This document shows positions 17,106 through 26,607 of a stretch of DNA of 64,000 nt, piece after piece. Source of the stretch: JAJDZL01 sp965220665 (GTDB lineage: Bacteria > Pseudomonadota > Gammaproteobacteria > Arenicellales > JAJDZL01); the NCBI GenBank assembly GCA_965220665.1, contig CBDCQQ010000004.1:1-64000 (forward strand), written 5' to 3'. How positions within the stretch are numbered: the first letter of the stretch is position 1; each line of letters begins with the position of its first letter. A program made the translations under genes and the position numbers. The notes under the pieces are model-generated. The model did not search any database and was not told where the DNA came from. It saw only the letters and a program-made list of their open reading frames with translations.

Positions 17106-17770
17106 AAGTGCTCAAATCTCCTAGAAAGCTAAGAATAATTGTTGTTGCATTGTCTCTGCTGTTAGTCCCACTTGGTGCATCAGGTTCAACTGCGCTGGAA
17201 AGAATGTCTAACTTTTTCTCAAACCAAAGTACATACTTTGCTGAATTCAATCAAGTGATTCTGGATGAGGGGCTTAATCAAATCGAGGAAAGTACGGGTC
17301 TAATGTGGCTCTCCCGGCCAAATCAATTTCGCTGGGAATATTTTGAACCGTTCGAACAAACCATAGTCAGTGATGGCACTGGTGTATGGGTTTATGATGC
17401 TGAACTTGAGCAGGCGAGCGTCAGAAATTTATCCGACGTTATCGATCAGACAGCAGCAGAGATAATCACCGGAGAAGGAAATATTGAAGACAGATTTTTC
17501 ATTGATGATTTGGGTACCCAAGGAGCACTAGCATGGGTTTCCATTAGTCCAATTGACCAGGAAACCTCTCAGTTTGAATCGATGCGATTGGGATTCGATG
17601 AAATTACCTTGAGAACGATGGAAATATTGGATGCTCTTGGAGATACTACAAGAATTCAAATGTTTGATGTTGTACTTGGAAGCGATTTTCAAGACAAAGT
17701 ATTTCAGTTTGAACTGCCGGAAGGTGTAGATCTGATTGACTCACGGGAGACTTCAGACGAGTCTCAATAA
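17102..17770 (+). CDS. lolA: Outer-membrane lipoprotein carrier LolA
   Basis: 222 residues with a signal peptide (about 1-28, hydrophobic IIVVALSLLLVPLGASG). The periplasmic chaperone takes lipoproteins from LolCDE to LolB. The family pattern FxQxxxxE...GxMWLSRPNQFRWEY is visible at 35-75, and DGTGVWVYDAELEQ near 90-105 is also typical. The TTG start at 17102 overlaps the ftsK stop, so the two genes are coupled. ftsK-lolA-rarA-serS is a common gammaproteobacterial order. Confidence 0.93.
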   Translation: MKVLKSPRKLRIIVVALSLLLVPLGASGSTALERMSNFFSNQSTYFAEFNQVILDEGLNQIEESTGLMWLSRPNQFRWEYFEPFEQTIVSDGTGVWVYDAELEQASVRNLSDVIDQTAAEIITGEGNIEDRFFIDDLGTQGALAWVSISPIDQETSQFESMRLGFDEITLRTMEILDALGDTTRIQMFDVVLGSDFQDKVFQFELPEGVDLIDSRETSDESQ

Positions 17771-17779
17771 TTTCTATTC

Positions 17780-19099
17780 TTGGAAAATTCCAGTTCTCAA
17801 GAAAGATTGGTGCTAACTCCTTTAGCGGAGTTAATGAGACCAAAAGTCCTCGACGATGTATATGGCCAAGACCATATATTGACACCCGGTAAACCTCTCC
17901 GGGCGGCAGTTAAAAATAAAGTCCCTCATTCCATGGTATTTTGGGGTCCTCCTGGTAGCGGCAAAACGACTCTAGCGCGCATTATCTCGAATGAATTTGA
18001 AGCTCAACTTTTGACGCTATCCGCTGTTGAAAGCGGAATCAAGGACATTCGGCAAGCGATAACCGAAGGACAGAAGGCTAGGCGGGAAAGTAGGGCGACA
18101 GTACTGTTTGTCGATGAAGTCCATCGTTTCAACAAATCACAGCAGGATGCATTTCTACCGCATATTGAGTGTGGAGATTTGATATTTATCGGTGCGACGA
18201 CAGAAAATCCAGGATTTGAATTAAATGGTGCATTACTGTCTCGGCTTAAAGTCTATGTACTCAAGAAACTGCAGTTGGGTGATTTGCAGAAGATTATCGA
18301 TCGTAGTATCCAATTGGGTTACAAATATCTACCACCTGATTTTGATATTTCGGATGAGGCACGGGAGATATTGGCTCAATGTGCTGGAGGAGATGCACGT
18401 AGAGTTCTGAACTTCATTGAAGTTGCTGCGAGCTTAGTTCAAGCTCAAGGAACGAATGAGGTAACTGCTAATCTTGCGGCAGAAATCACCGGACAGCCCC
18501 TCTCGCGCTTTGACAAGCGGGGTGATACTTTCTTTGAGTTAATTTCTGCATTACACAAGTCGGTACGAGGCTCAGATCCGGATGCTTCACTCTACTGGTT
18601 GGCACGCATGTTTACTGGCGGGTGCGACCCGCTTTATGTTGCAAGACGAGTCGTTCGAATTGCAAGTGAAGATATTGGTAATGCCGATCCAAATGCTCTC
18701 AATATAGCATTGAATGCTTGGGATACATACCATAGGTTAGGAACACCCGAAGGTGAGTTGGCGATCGCGCAAGCCGTTGTGTACCTGGCCTGCTGTCCTA
18801 AGAGCAATGCTGTTTACTCAGCCTTTAATCTGGCAAGCGAAGATGCTAAAAATCACGGTAGTCTAGAAGTTCCAATGCATCTGAGAAATGCTCCAACCCG
18901 CATGATGAAGGATTTGGGATATGGCGCCAATTATCGATATGCACATGATGAACAAGACGGCTATGCACTTGGTGAAAACTATTTTCCTTCCGGGATGGAG
19001 AGAAAACACTACTACAAGCCTGTTGAACGCGGAGTTGAGAAACGGATCAAGGAGTACATGGAAAAGCTGCGACGACAAGACAAGTCAGCATCAAATTGA
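17780..19099 (+). CDS. rarA: Replication-associated recombination protein A (RarA/MgsA)
   Basis: 439 residues, AAA+ ATPase of the clamp-loader clade that acts at stalled replication forks. Walker A GPPGSGKTT is near residue 57, Walker B LFVDEVHRFNK near 110, and sensor-1 FIGATTENP near 135. The C-terminal tetramerisation part (HKSVRGSDPDASLYWLARM and MHLRNAPTRMMKDLGYG) is complete. The likely start is a TTG at 17780, ten bases after the lolA stop. Confidence 0.95.
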   Translation: MENSSSQERLVLTPLAELMRPKVLDDVYGQDHILTPGKPLRAAVKNKVPHSMVFWGPPGSGKTTLARIISNEFEAQLLTLSAVESGIKDIRQAITEGQKARRESRATVLFVDEVHRFNKSQQDAFLPHIECGDLIFIGATTENPGFELNGALLSRLKVYVLKKLQLGDLQKIIDRSIQLGYKYLPPDFDISDEAREILAQCAGGDARRVLNFIEVAASLVQAQGTNEVTANLAAEITGQPLSRFDKRGDTFFELISALHKSVRGSDPDASLYWLARMFTGGCDPLYVARRVVRIASEDIGNADPNALNIALNAWDTYHRLGTPEGELAIAQAVVYLACCPKSNAVYSAFNLASEDAKNHGSLEVPMHLRNAPTRMMKDLGYGANYRYAHDEQDGYALGENYFPSGMERKHYYKPVERGVEKRIKEYMEKLRRQDKSASN

Positions 19100-19260
19100 T
19101 ATCCCTCTTTTCACACAGAAAATCATCAACTGATAACTGTCTGGGTCATAGCAACCTTGCTTTGTACAACCTATAATTTGATTTGATTCCATTTCTATTT
19201 CAGAATTCTGACTAAAAATTCAACAAACGTCAGTAAATTCGACAATGCCTAGAGGGGACC

Positions 19261-20544
19261 ATGCTTGATCAACATTTTCTGCGAGCCGAGTACAAGTCTA
19301 TCGCGGAAAAACTGAAGCCTAGGGGATATGAACTTGATATCGCTTACTACGAAGATCTTGAGTCTCGAAGGCGGTCAGTACAGTCTGAAACAGAATCTGC
19401 TCGTAATCAGAAAAACGAACTGTCAAAGCAAATTGGGAAGTTGAAGTCTAGAGGTGAAGACACTACAAATCTGATGACAGATGTCGAGAAAATAGGCACG
19501 AATCTAAAAGGATTGGAGCAGGAATTTTCAGACATTCAGAGCGAATTCCAAGTTTTCATGTCTGGCATCCCGAATATCGCCCACGAAAGCGTGCCAATTG
19601 GGGGTTCGGAAGAGGACAATTTGGAGATTCGTCGGGTAGGGGAGCTCACAAAGTTTGACTTTGAACCCAAGGATCATGTTGCTCTCGGAGAGGGATTGGG
19701 TATGCTGGACTTTGAGTTGGCCAGCAAATTATCAGGTGCCAGATTCGTGCTAATGAGGAATCAACTGGCTGCGCTACACAGAGCAATTGCGCAGTTGATG
19801 ATTGACATACATACAAGAGAGCATGGTTATGAGGAGATTAATCTGCCATTTATTGTCAATGCCGATATCTTGTATGGCACAGGGCAACTGCCAAAGTTTC
19901 AAGATGATCAGTTTCATATCGATGACGAATCGCGTGATTTTTACTTGATACCAACAGCTGAGGTACCACTGACGAATATTGTCAAGAACTGCATTATTGA
20001 AGAAGCCGATTTGCCAATGAAGTTTGTTGCCCACACACCTTGCTTTAGAAAAGAAGCTGGGTCTTATGGCAAAGATACCCGTGGCATGATTCGTCAGCAT
20101 CAATTCGAGAAGGTTGAATTGGTGCACATTGTCAGACCAGAGGATTCCTATCAAACCTTGGAAGAACTGACTGCTAATGCCGAAAAAATACTTAAGTTAT
20201 TGGAGCTTCCGTATCGAGTGATCGTGCTATGTACAGGGGATATGGGGTTTAGTGCGGCCAAGACCTACGATATTGAAGTTTGGATACCTGGCCAACAAAA
20301 ATATCGTGAAATTTCGTCATGTAGCAATTGTGAGGGCTTTCAGGCTAGAAGAATGAAAGCGAGAGTACGCAAATCAGACACTAGAAAATTGGAACCCTTG
20401 CATACACTCAACGGTTCAGGCCTCGCAGTAGGTCGTACCTTTATTGCAGTTATGGAAAATTATCAGAGAGAAGACGGAAGTATTGCAGTTCCAGAGGTTC
20501 TACAACCGTACATGAATGGAGTTTCATCCATCGGGCCTGTATAG
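19261..20544 (+). CDS. serS: Serine-tRNA ligase
   Basis: 427 residues, class II synthetase that charges tRNA-Ser (and tRNA-Sec where present). The N-terminal coiled-coil arm (about 30-100, rich in Glu/Lys/Gln) grips the long variable arm of the tRNA. Motif 2 is FRKEAGSYGKDTRG, and motif 3 GSGLAVGRTFIAVMENYQ is near 385-402. The EISSCSNCEGFQARR segment is also conserved. Start ATG at 19261, preceded by GAGGGGA. A 161-bp spacer separates it from rarA. It is convergent with lpd, with 25 bp between stops. Confidence 0.97.
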   Translation: MLDQHFLRAEYKSIAEKLKPRGYELDIAYYEDLESRRRSVQSETESARNQKNELSKQIGKLKSRGEDTTNLMTDVEKIGTNLKGLEQEFSDIQSEFQVFMSGIPNIAHESVPIGGSEEDNLEIRRVGELTKFDFEPKDHVALGEGLGMLDFELASKLSGARFVLMRNQLAALHRAIAQLMIDIHTREHGYEEINLPFIVNADILYGTGQLPKFQDDQFHIDDESRDFYLIPTAEVPLTNIVKNCIIEEADLPMKFVAHTPCFRKEAGSYGKDTRGMIRQHQFEKVELVHIVRPEDSYQTLEELTANAEKILKLLELPYRVIVLCTGDMGFSAAKTYDIEVWIPGQQKYREISSCSNCEGFQARRMKARVRKSDTRKLEPLHTLNGSGLAVGRTFIAVMENYQREDGSIAVPEVLQPYMNGVSSIGPV

Positions 20545-20569
20545 AAGGCTGATTAGCTAAATCGAACGG

Positions 20570-21994
20570 TTAATGCTTTGTGCGACCGGATTTCCTCGGC
20601 AGATATAAGTCTGTAATTGTGCCCTCATAAGCTTCTGCAGCGAAACAAATTGTTTCAGATAGGGTGGGGTGCGGATGGATTGTCAGTGCAAGGTCTGCAG
20701 CGTCAGAACCCATTTCTATTGCAAGTGCCGCTTCTGCAATTAATTCACCAGCATTCACACCAACAATACCAGCACCAAGCAGTCGCTTGGTCTCTGGGTC
20801 AAACAGCAATTTTGTCATTCCCTCTGGCCGCGACATGGACAGCGCACGCCCACTGGCAAGCCATGGAAAGACACCCTTTTCGTAAGGAGTGCCGTTTCGC
20901 TTCGCTTCTTTCTCCGTCAAACCGACCCACGCAATTTCTGGATCCGTATAAGCAACTGACGGAATGATCGAGGTGTCGAAACCAGATTTCATTCCAGCAA
21001 TGACTTCCGCTGCGACCTTCCCTTGATGGGTTGCCTTATGAGCCAACATAGGCTGACCTGTAATGTCGCCAATTGCAAAAATTCCATCAACGTTAGTACG
21101 CTGCTGTCGATCAACTGCGATAAAGCCGTGATTATCCACTTGAACTCCGGCCGAACTCGCATTGATTAGATTGCCATTTGGGCTACGTCCGACGGCAGCG
21201 AGGATCATGTCGAACTCTTCTGTCGAAGAACCTTTATCACTACTAAATTCGACGGACAATCTGTCTTTATCTGCGCTGACTGACACGACTCGTGTCTTTG
21301 TGAGAATCTGTTCGTATTGTTTCTTGATTCGTTTTGTCAGTGGCTTCGTTAAATCGATGTCCGCTTCTGCAATTAGGCTATCCAGCACTTCGACAACTGA
21401 GACTTTTGAACCAAGTTCATGGTAAACCGTACCCAGCTCAAGCCCAATAATCCCTCCACCGATGATCAACATCCGTTCAGGAATATCACTTAGCGTGAGG
21501 GCGCCAGTTGAATCAACAATTCTGGGGTCATCTGGAAGGAAAGGCAATGTAGCTGGTCGAGAGCCGGCCGCGATGATTGCATCTCGAAACGACACTTTAG
21601 TTTCTTTATCGTCCTGAACGACACTCAGCGTTTCAGCATCAAGAAATTGGCCGTGTCCGTGGACAACCTGAACGCCTCTTTGTTTCGCTAAGGCACTTAA
21701 TCCACCAGTTAATTGCCCGACAACTTTCTCGACCCACGTACGCATTTGTTGGGAATTGATATCGGGTTTTTCAAACTTAACGCCGCACTGCTCAATTTCA
21801 TTCGCTTCACAAATTACTTTAGCAACATGAAGCAATGCTTTGGAGGGGATGCAGCCAACATTAAGACATACGCCACCCAAGCTTGGGTAGCGCTCAATCA
21901 ATACAGTCTTTTTCCCGAGGTCAGCAGCGCGGAATGCTGCTGTATAACCACCAGGTCCAGAGCCTAAAACAGCAACTTCCGTATCAATTTGCAT
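20570..21994 (-). CDS. lpd: Dihydrolipoyl dehydrogenase (E3)
   Basis: 474 residues, flavoprotein that reoxidises the lipoyl groups of the 2-oxo-acid dehydrogenases with NAD+. FAD-binding GSGPGGYTAAFRA is at 11-23. The redox disulfide CLNVGC is near 43-48. The NAD-binding GGGIIGLELG segment is near 180. The active-site HPHPTLSE is near 445. It is last in the aceE-aceF-lpd operon and so probably serves pyruvate dehydrogenase first. Confidence 0.96.
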   Translation of the reverse strand: MQIDTEVAVLGSGPGGYTAAFRAADLGKKTVLIERYPSLGGVCLNVGCIPSKALLHVAKVICEANEIEQCGVKFEKPDINSQQMRTWVEKVVGQLTGGLSALAKQRGVQVVHGHGQFLDAETLSVVQDDKETKVSFRDAIIAAGSRPATLPFLPDDPRIVDSTGALTLSDIPERMLIIGGGIIGLELGTVYHELGSKVSVVEVLDSLIAEADIDLTKPLTKRIKKQYEQILTKTRVVSVSADKDRLSVEFSSDKGSSTEEFDMILAAVGRSPNGNLINASSAGVQVDNHGFIAVDRQQRTNVDGIFAIGDITGQPMLAHKATHQGKVAAEVIAGMKSGFDTSIIPSVAYTDPEIAWVGLTEKEAKRNGTPYEKGVFPWLASGRALSMSRPEGMTKLLFDPETKRLLGAGIVGVNAGELIAEAALAIEMGSDAADLALTIHPHPTLSETICFAAEAYEGTITDLYLPRKSGRTKH

Positions 21995-22047
21995 GACTTG
22001 ATTTGACCTACTTTTTAATCCTAATTAAGTAATTTAACGGGTAATTG

Positions 22048-23700
22048 TCAAAGCAATATTCTTCTAGAGTCATAAAGTAGTTCGCAGACAAATTTCAAGA
22101 AACGTGCTGCTTCAGCACCATCGATCACTCGATGGTCATAGGAAAGCGAAAGTGGCAGCATCGTCTTCCAGACGATTCCACTTTCTCCTGGATATGGTTG
22201 CATTTTGTGTCGGCTGACTCCCAAAATGGCAACTTCAGGAGGATTGATGATTGGGGTAAAAAAACGTCCACCAATCCCTCCGAGACTTGAAATCGTAAAG
22301 CAACCACCTTGAAAATCTGACGGTGACAATTTTCCCTCACGAGCAGCGGCACTCACTTGTTGCAATGCCTTTGCGATTTCTACCACACCCAGATTCTGGA
22401 TTTCTTTAATTACTGGAACCACTAAGCCGTTGGGCGTATCAACAGCAACACCAATGTTGATGTACTTCTTTAGAATCAGACTCTGTGTATCCGAAGACAG
22501 CGATGAATTGAAGGTTGGGTAGTGTTGCAATGCACTAACAATTGCTTTACAGATGAAGGAAAGAATGGTGACTCTTGTCCCAGATACTCTCTGTTCAGCA
22601 TCAATTTCTTTTCGAAAGAGATCAAGTTCAGTGATGTCAGCCTCATCATGGTTTGTAACATGAGGTATGTCCAGCCAGGACCGATGCAGCCGATCACCAG
22701 TAATCTTCTTGATTTTGCTCAATTTGACAGTTTCAAATTCACCAAACTTAGAAAAGTCAACCTCCGGAATTGGTGGTGGACCAAATGGTTGGCCAACTGC
22801 CTGCGCTGGAAGATCTGTTAACGCACCTTTAATGTATTTCACAACATCTTCTTTGAGAATTCGTGCCTTCGGACCCGTTCCGCGTATTTGCGATAAATCT
22901 GCTCCTAACTCTCGAGCGAAACGACGGACCGATGGACTGGCATGCGGAGTCTTGCCCTTTGACCGCTCAACAGGTGGTGGTAACGAAGGTGGAAGCGACG
23001 GTAGGTTTGCCCTATCTCCAGCTGGGACGGATGATTCCCAGTCCTCTTGTTCAGGTGTGGACTTGTCTGCTTTCTTTGATTCAATCGGTTGAGTTGGTGA
23101 ATCTTGAGTATCGCTAGTGGAATCTGATGTACTTGTTTCGACAGTAAGCAGGTAGTCATCTTTTGAAATCTTATCGCCAATTTTGACGCCCAACTCTGTG
23201 ACTTTTCCAGCGACGGGGGAGGGCACTTCCATGGTAGCCTTGTCACTTTCCAGTGTCAGAATCGGATCTTCAGAAGCCAGCACATCACCCACATCAATAT
23301 GCATTTCAATAATCTCAACATCTGAGAAATCGCCAATATCTGGTAAACGCACCTCCTGCGAACTTCTGTCGCTGGATTGACTATCCGTTTGCTGCACTGT
23401 TGATGAGGAGGTTTGATTACTATCCTGTTCGGTTTCTACAGAATCTTCAACTGAACTGGATGAAGTTTCGAGCGAGACAAGGAAATCGCCTTCAGAGATT
23501 TTGTCGCCTACTGCTACAGCTATTTCAGTAACCTTGCCAGCAGTTGGGGAGGGAACCTCCATCGTTGCCTTGTCGCTCTCCAATGTCAGAATTGGGTCTT
23601 CAGCCTCAACATCTGCTCCAACAGACACGTGCATTTCAATAATTTCTACATCAGAGAAATCACCGATATCCGGAAGATGTACCTTTTCGATTTGACTCAT
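22048..23700 (-). CDS. aceF: Dihydrolipoamide acetyltransferase, pyruvate dehydrogenase E2
   Basis: 550 residues. Two lipoyl domains (about 1-78 and 118-195) each carry the lipoylated Lys in LESDKATMEVPSP. They are joined by Ser/Gln/Asp/Pro-rich linkers. A peripheral-subunit-binding domain (ASPSVRRFARELGADL) is near 255-290. The acetyltransferase core ends with the active-site SYDHRVIDGAEAARF near 520. It forms the core of the complex, between aceE upstream and lpd downstream. The two lipoyl domains are very similar in sequence, so recombination between them is possible. Confidence 0.96.
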   Translation of the reverse strand: MSQIEKVHLPDIGDFSDVEIIEMHVSVGADVEAEDPILTLESDKATMEVPSPTAGKVTEIAVAVGDKISEGDFLVSLETSSSSVEDSVETEQDSNQTSSSTVQQTDSQSSDRSSQEVRLPDIGDFSDVEIIEMHIDVGDVLASEDPILTLESDKATMEVPSPVAGKVTELGVKIGDKISKDDYLLTVETSTSDSTSDTQDSPTQPIESKKADKSTPEQEDWESSVPAGDRANLPSLPPSLPPPVERSKGKTPHASPSVRRFARELGADLSQIRGTGPKARILKEDVVKYIKGALTDLPAQAVGQPFGPPPIPEVDFSKFGEFETVKLSKIKKITGDRLHRSWLDIPHVTNHDEADITELDLFRKEIDAEQRVSGTRVTILSFICKAIVSALQHYPTFNSSLSSDTQSLILKKYINIGVAVDTPNGLVVPVIKEIQNLGVVEIAKALQQVSAAAREGKLSPSDFQGGCFTISSLGGIGGRFFTPIINPPEVAILGVSRHKMQPYPGESGIVWKTMLPLSLSYDHRVIDGAEAARFLKFVCELLYDSRRILL

Positions 23701-23829
23701 CTTTACTTCAGACTATGAAATGAATGCTTGTTTAGTTGACAAGTTAAAAATGTGTACTCTACCAATTCACCGGTATTCAGAAACTGAGTAAAGCAAGAAG
23801 CAAATCTACCGCCATTAATCCTTAGGAAA

Positions 23830-26499
23830 CTAGAGTGTTATCGGGTCTGGTCTATCTGGCTCGATCTCGAGCTTCTTCAATGCTTGCTCAACTTTCTTGG
23901 CGGTTATTTTCCCTTCCTCTTTGAGAGCATTCAATGCGGTTGCCACGACATGGTTTCTATTTACTTCAAAAAATTTACGCAGGTTGACTCGGGTGTCCGA
24001 ACGACCAAAACCATCAGTGCCCAGGACATGGTAGGCGCGTGGTACAAAACCACGAATTTGATCGGCATAAACCTGCATATAGTCGGTCGCGGCGATAACG
24101 GGCCCTTCCGAATCTTCCAAACAGGTTTCCACATAGCTCTTACGATGTTCTTCAGTTGGATGCAAGCGGTTCCAGCGATTGGTTGAATGTCCATCTCTGG
24201 CTAGTTCATTCAAACTTGTCACGCTCCAAACGTCAGCAGCAACCGAGTGGTCTGATTCAAGAATCTCAGCGGCTGCAATCACTTCTCGCAATATTGTGCC
24301 GCTACCCATAAGCTGAACTCGACTCTTGTATTTTGACTCTGACCGCTTGAACAAATACATTCCCTTGACGATTCCCTCTTCAACACCTTCTGGCATCGCA
24401 GGATGCTCGTAGTTTTCGTTCATGCAGGTGATGTAGAAATAAACTGACTCGTCTTCCTGATACATGCGGCGTAAACCGTCATGAATGATGACTGCAAGTT
24501 CATAAACAAACGTTGGATCATAGGAAATACAGGTCGGAATAGTCGATGCCAGCACATGACTGTGCCCATCCTGATGCTGCAAACCCTCTCCAGCCAATGT
24601 GGTTCGACCCGCCGTTCCACCAATCAAAAAACCCCGTGCGTGGCTGTCAGCAGCTGCCCATGCGAGATCTCCAACTCGTTGGAATCCAAACATCGAATAA
24701 AAAATGTAAAAAGGAATCATTCGAATGCCATGGTTACTTCCAGATGTACCTGCAGCAATCCACGAGCAGATCGCGCCTGCTTCGTTGATGCCTTCCTGTA
24801 AAACCTGTCCTTCTTTAGATTCCCGATAGAACATCAACTGATCTGAATCTTCAGGCTCGTAAAGTTGTCCAAAGGGTGAGTAAATTCCCAACTGTCGGAA
24901 CATCCCCTCCATGCCGAAAGTTCTGGATTCATCCGGAACGATTGGTACGATATTGCGCCCAATCTCCTTGTCTCGAATAATGCTTGTCAATATTCTGACA
25001 AAACCCATCGTTGTCGATATTTCACGGCCACCCGTACCTTTGAGTTGATTCGAAAAAATATCAAGGTCCGGAATTTTGAGAGAACCAGGAATGGGGCGTC
25101 GCACCGGTAATGAGCCACCAAGTTTTTTTCGCTGATTCAGCATGTACTGAATTTCAGGGCTATCTTCCGGTGGTCGATAGAATGGTGCGGAAGCAACTTC
25201 TTCATCTGTGAGCGGAATTCGGAATCGATCTCGGAACGAAATCAGTGCATCTTCCCCCACCTTTTTCTGCTGGTGGGTAATATTTTGACCTTCACCAGCT
25301 TCGCCCATACCATAACCTTTAACTGTCTTCGCCAATATTACGGTCGGCTGGCCTTGGTGTTTCGATGCTGCTGCGTATGCAGCGTAGACCTTATGTGGAT
25401 CATGGCCACCTCGATTAAGACGCCAAATGTCCTCATCGGTCATGTTTGATACCATTTCGCGAAGTTCTTCATACTTGCCAAAGAAGTGCTCGCGTGTGTA
25501 AGCCCCGCCTTTCGCTTTAAATGCCTGGTATTCTCCGTCTACGGCTTCTTCCATTCGCCTCTTTAGTAGCCCCTTGGTATCCCGCATGAGTAGGGGGTCC
25601 CAGTATGAGCCCCAGATCAACTTGATTACATTCCAGCCGGAACCTCTGAAGTCCCCTTCGAGTTCCTGGATAATTTTGGCATTACCACGAACCGGTCCAT
25701 CCAGACGCTGCAAGTTGCAGTTGACGACGAATATCAAATTGTCTAACTGCTCCCTACCAGCAAGCGACAACGCTCCCATGGATTCGGGTTCGTCCATTTC
25801 ACCATCGCCCACAAATACCCAAACCTTACGATTTGAGGTGTCGCAGAATCCACGATTGTGCAGATACTTCATGAATCGGGCTTGGTAGATTGCCATAATT
25901 GGACCCAGACCCATCGATACGGTTGGAAATTGCCAAAAGTCAGGTTTTAGTCGTGGATGTGGATAAGACGGCCAGCCTTTACCATCAGCTTCGCGTCTGA
26001 AGCTGTCGAGGTCTTCTTCACTAAGGCGTCCCTCAAGAAACGCACGAGCATAGATTCCAGGAGCTGAATGCCCCTGAATGAATACGAGGTCACCACCGTG
26101 GTCCTTGTTTGGTGCATGCCAGAAATGGTTAAAGCCGACATCGTACAGGGTAGCGGATGATGCAAAGCTAGCGATATGTCCTCCGAGTTCAGTCGAAACT
26201 CGATTTGCCCTGACGACAATGGCTAATGCGTTCCACCGAATCAGCGAACGAATTCGCCATTCAAGTGCATGATCGCCATCACTTCTCTCTTCCTGCGTCA
26301 GTCCTATGGTGTTGAGGTATGCAGTTGTTGGTCGATGTGGTATATGAACGCCAGAGCGTCTGGCACTTTCAATAAGCTGCTCAATCAGAAAGTGAGCCCG
26401 TTCATGGCCTTCGCGTTCAATGACGCTGGACAGAGCTTCTAACCACTCTTCAGTTTCGATCGGATCGATGTCAGCAAAAGTTAATGTATCAGCCATCAA
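23830..26499 (-). CDS. aceE: Pyruvate dehydrogenase E1, homodimeric type
   Basis: 889 residues, thiamine-diphosphate enzyme that decarboxylates pyruvate and passes the acetyl group to E2. The TPP/Mg site reads GDGEMDEPESMGAL with NCNLQRLDGPV downstream (about 230-275). Length and the segments FSPFGQLYEP and GTDGFGRSDTR are those of the gammaproteobacterial single-chain E1 and not the alpha/beta type. The gap to aceF is 129 bp, and it is first in the operon. Start ATG taken at 26499; the second Met is an equal choice. No PdhR-type regulator is nearby. Confidence 0.96.
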   Translation of the reverse strand: MMADTLTFADIDPIETEEWLEALSSVIEREGHERAHFLIEQLIESARRSGVHIPHRPTTAYLNTIGLTQEERSDGDHALEWRIRSLIRWNALAIVVRANRVSTELGGHIASFASSATLYDVGFNHFWHAPNKDHGGDLVFIQGHSAPGIYARAFLEGRLSEEDLDSFRREADGKGWPSYPHPRLKPDFWQFPTVSMGLGPIMAIYQARFMKYLHNRGFCDTSNRKVWVFVGDGEMDEPESMGALSLAGREQLDNLIFVVNCNLQRLDGPVRGNAKIIQELEGDFRGSGWNVIKLIWGSYWDPLLMRDTKGLLKRRMEEAVDGEYQAFKAKGGAYTREHFFGKYEELREMVSNMTDEDIWRLNRGGHDPHKVYAAYAAASKHQGQPTVILAKTVKGYGMGEAGEGQNITHQQKKVGEDALISFRDRFRIPLTDEEVASAPFYRPPEDSPEIQYMLNQRKKLGGSLPVRRPIPGSLKIPDLDIFSNQLKGTGGREISTTMGFVRILTSIIRDKEIGRNIVPIVPDESRTFGMEGMFRQLGIYSPFGQLYEPEDSDQLMFYRESKEGQVLQEGINEAGAICSWIAAGTSGSNHGIRMIPFYIFYSMFGFQRVGDLAWAAADSHARGFLIGGTAGRTTLAGEGLQHQDGHSHVLASTIPTCISYDPTFVYELAVIIHDGLRRMYQEDESVYFYITCMNENYEHPAMPEGVEEGIVKGMYLFKRSESKYKSRVQLMGSGTILREVIAAAEILESDHSVAADVWSVTSLNELARDGHSTNRWNRLHPTEEHRKSYVETCLEDSEGPVIAATDYMQVYADQIRGFVPRAYHVLGTDGFGRSDTRVNLRKFFEVNRNHVVATALNALKEEGKITAKKVEQALKKLEIEPDRPDPITL

Positions 26500-26607
26500 T
26501 TACTCGGTTTTTGAGATAGTCAACTAAATGAATTTATACATTAATCGCAAGCCCGTCCATTCTCAAATTGGCGAGTATTCAGGACGTAATTCAACGAGTG
26601 GTTCGGA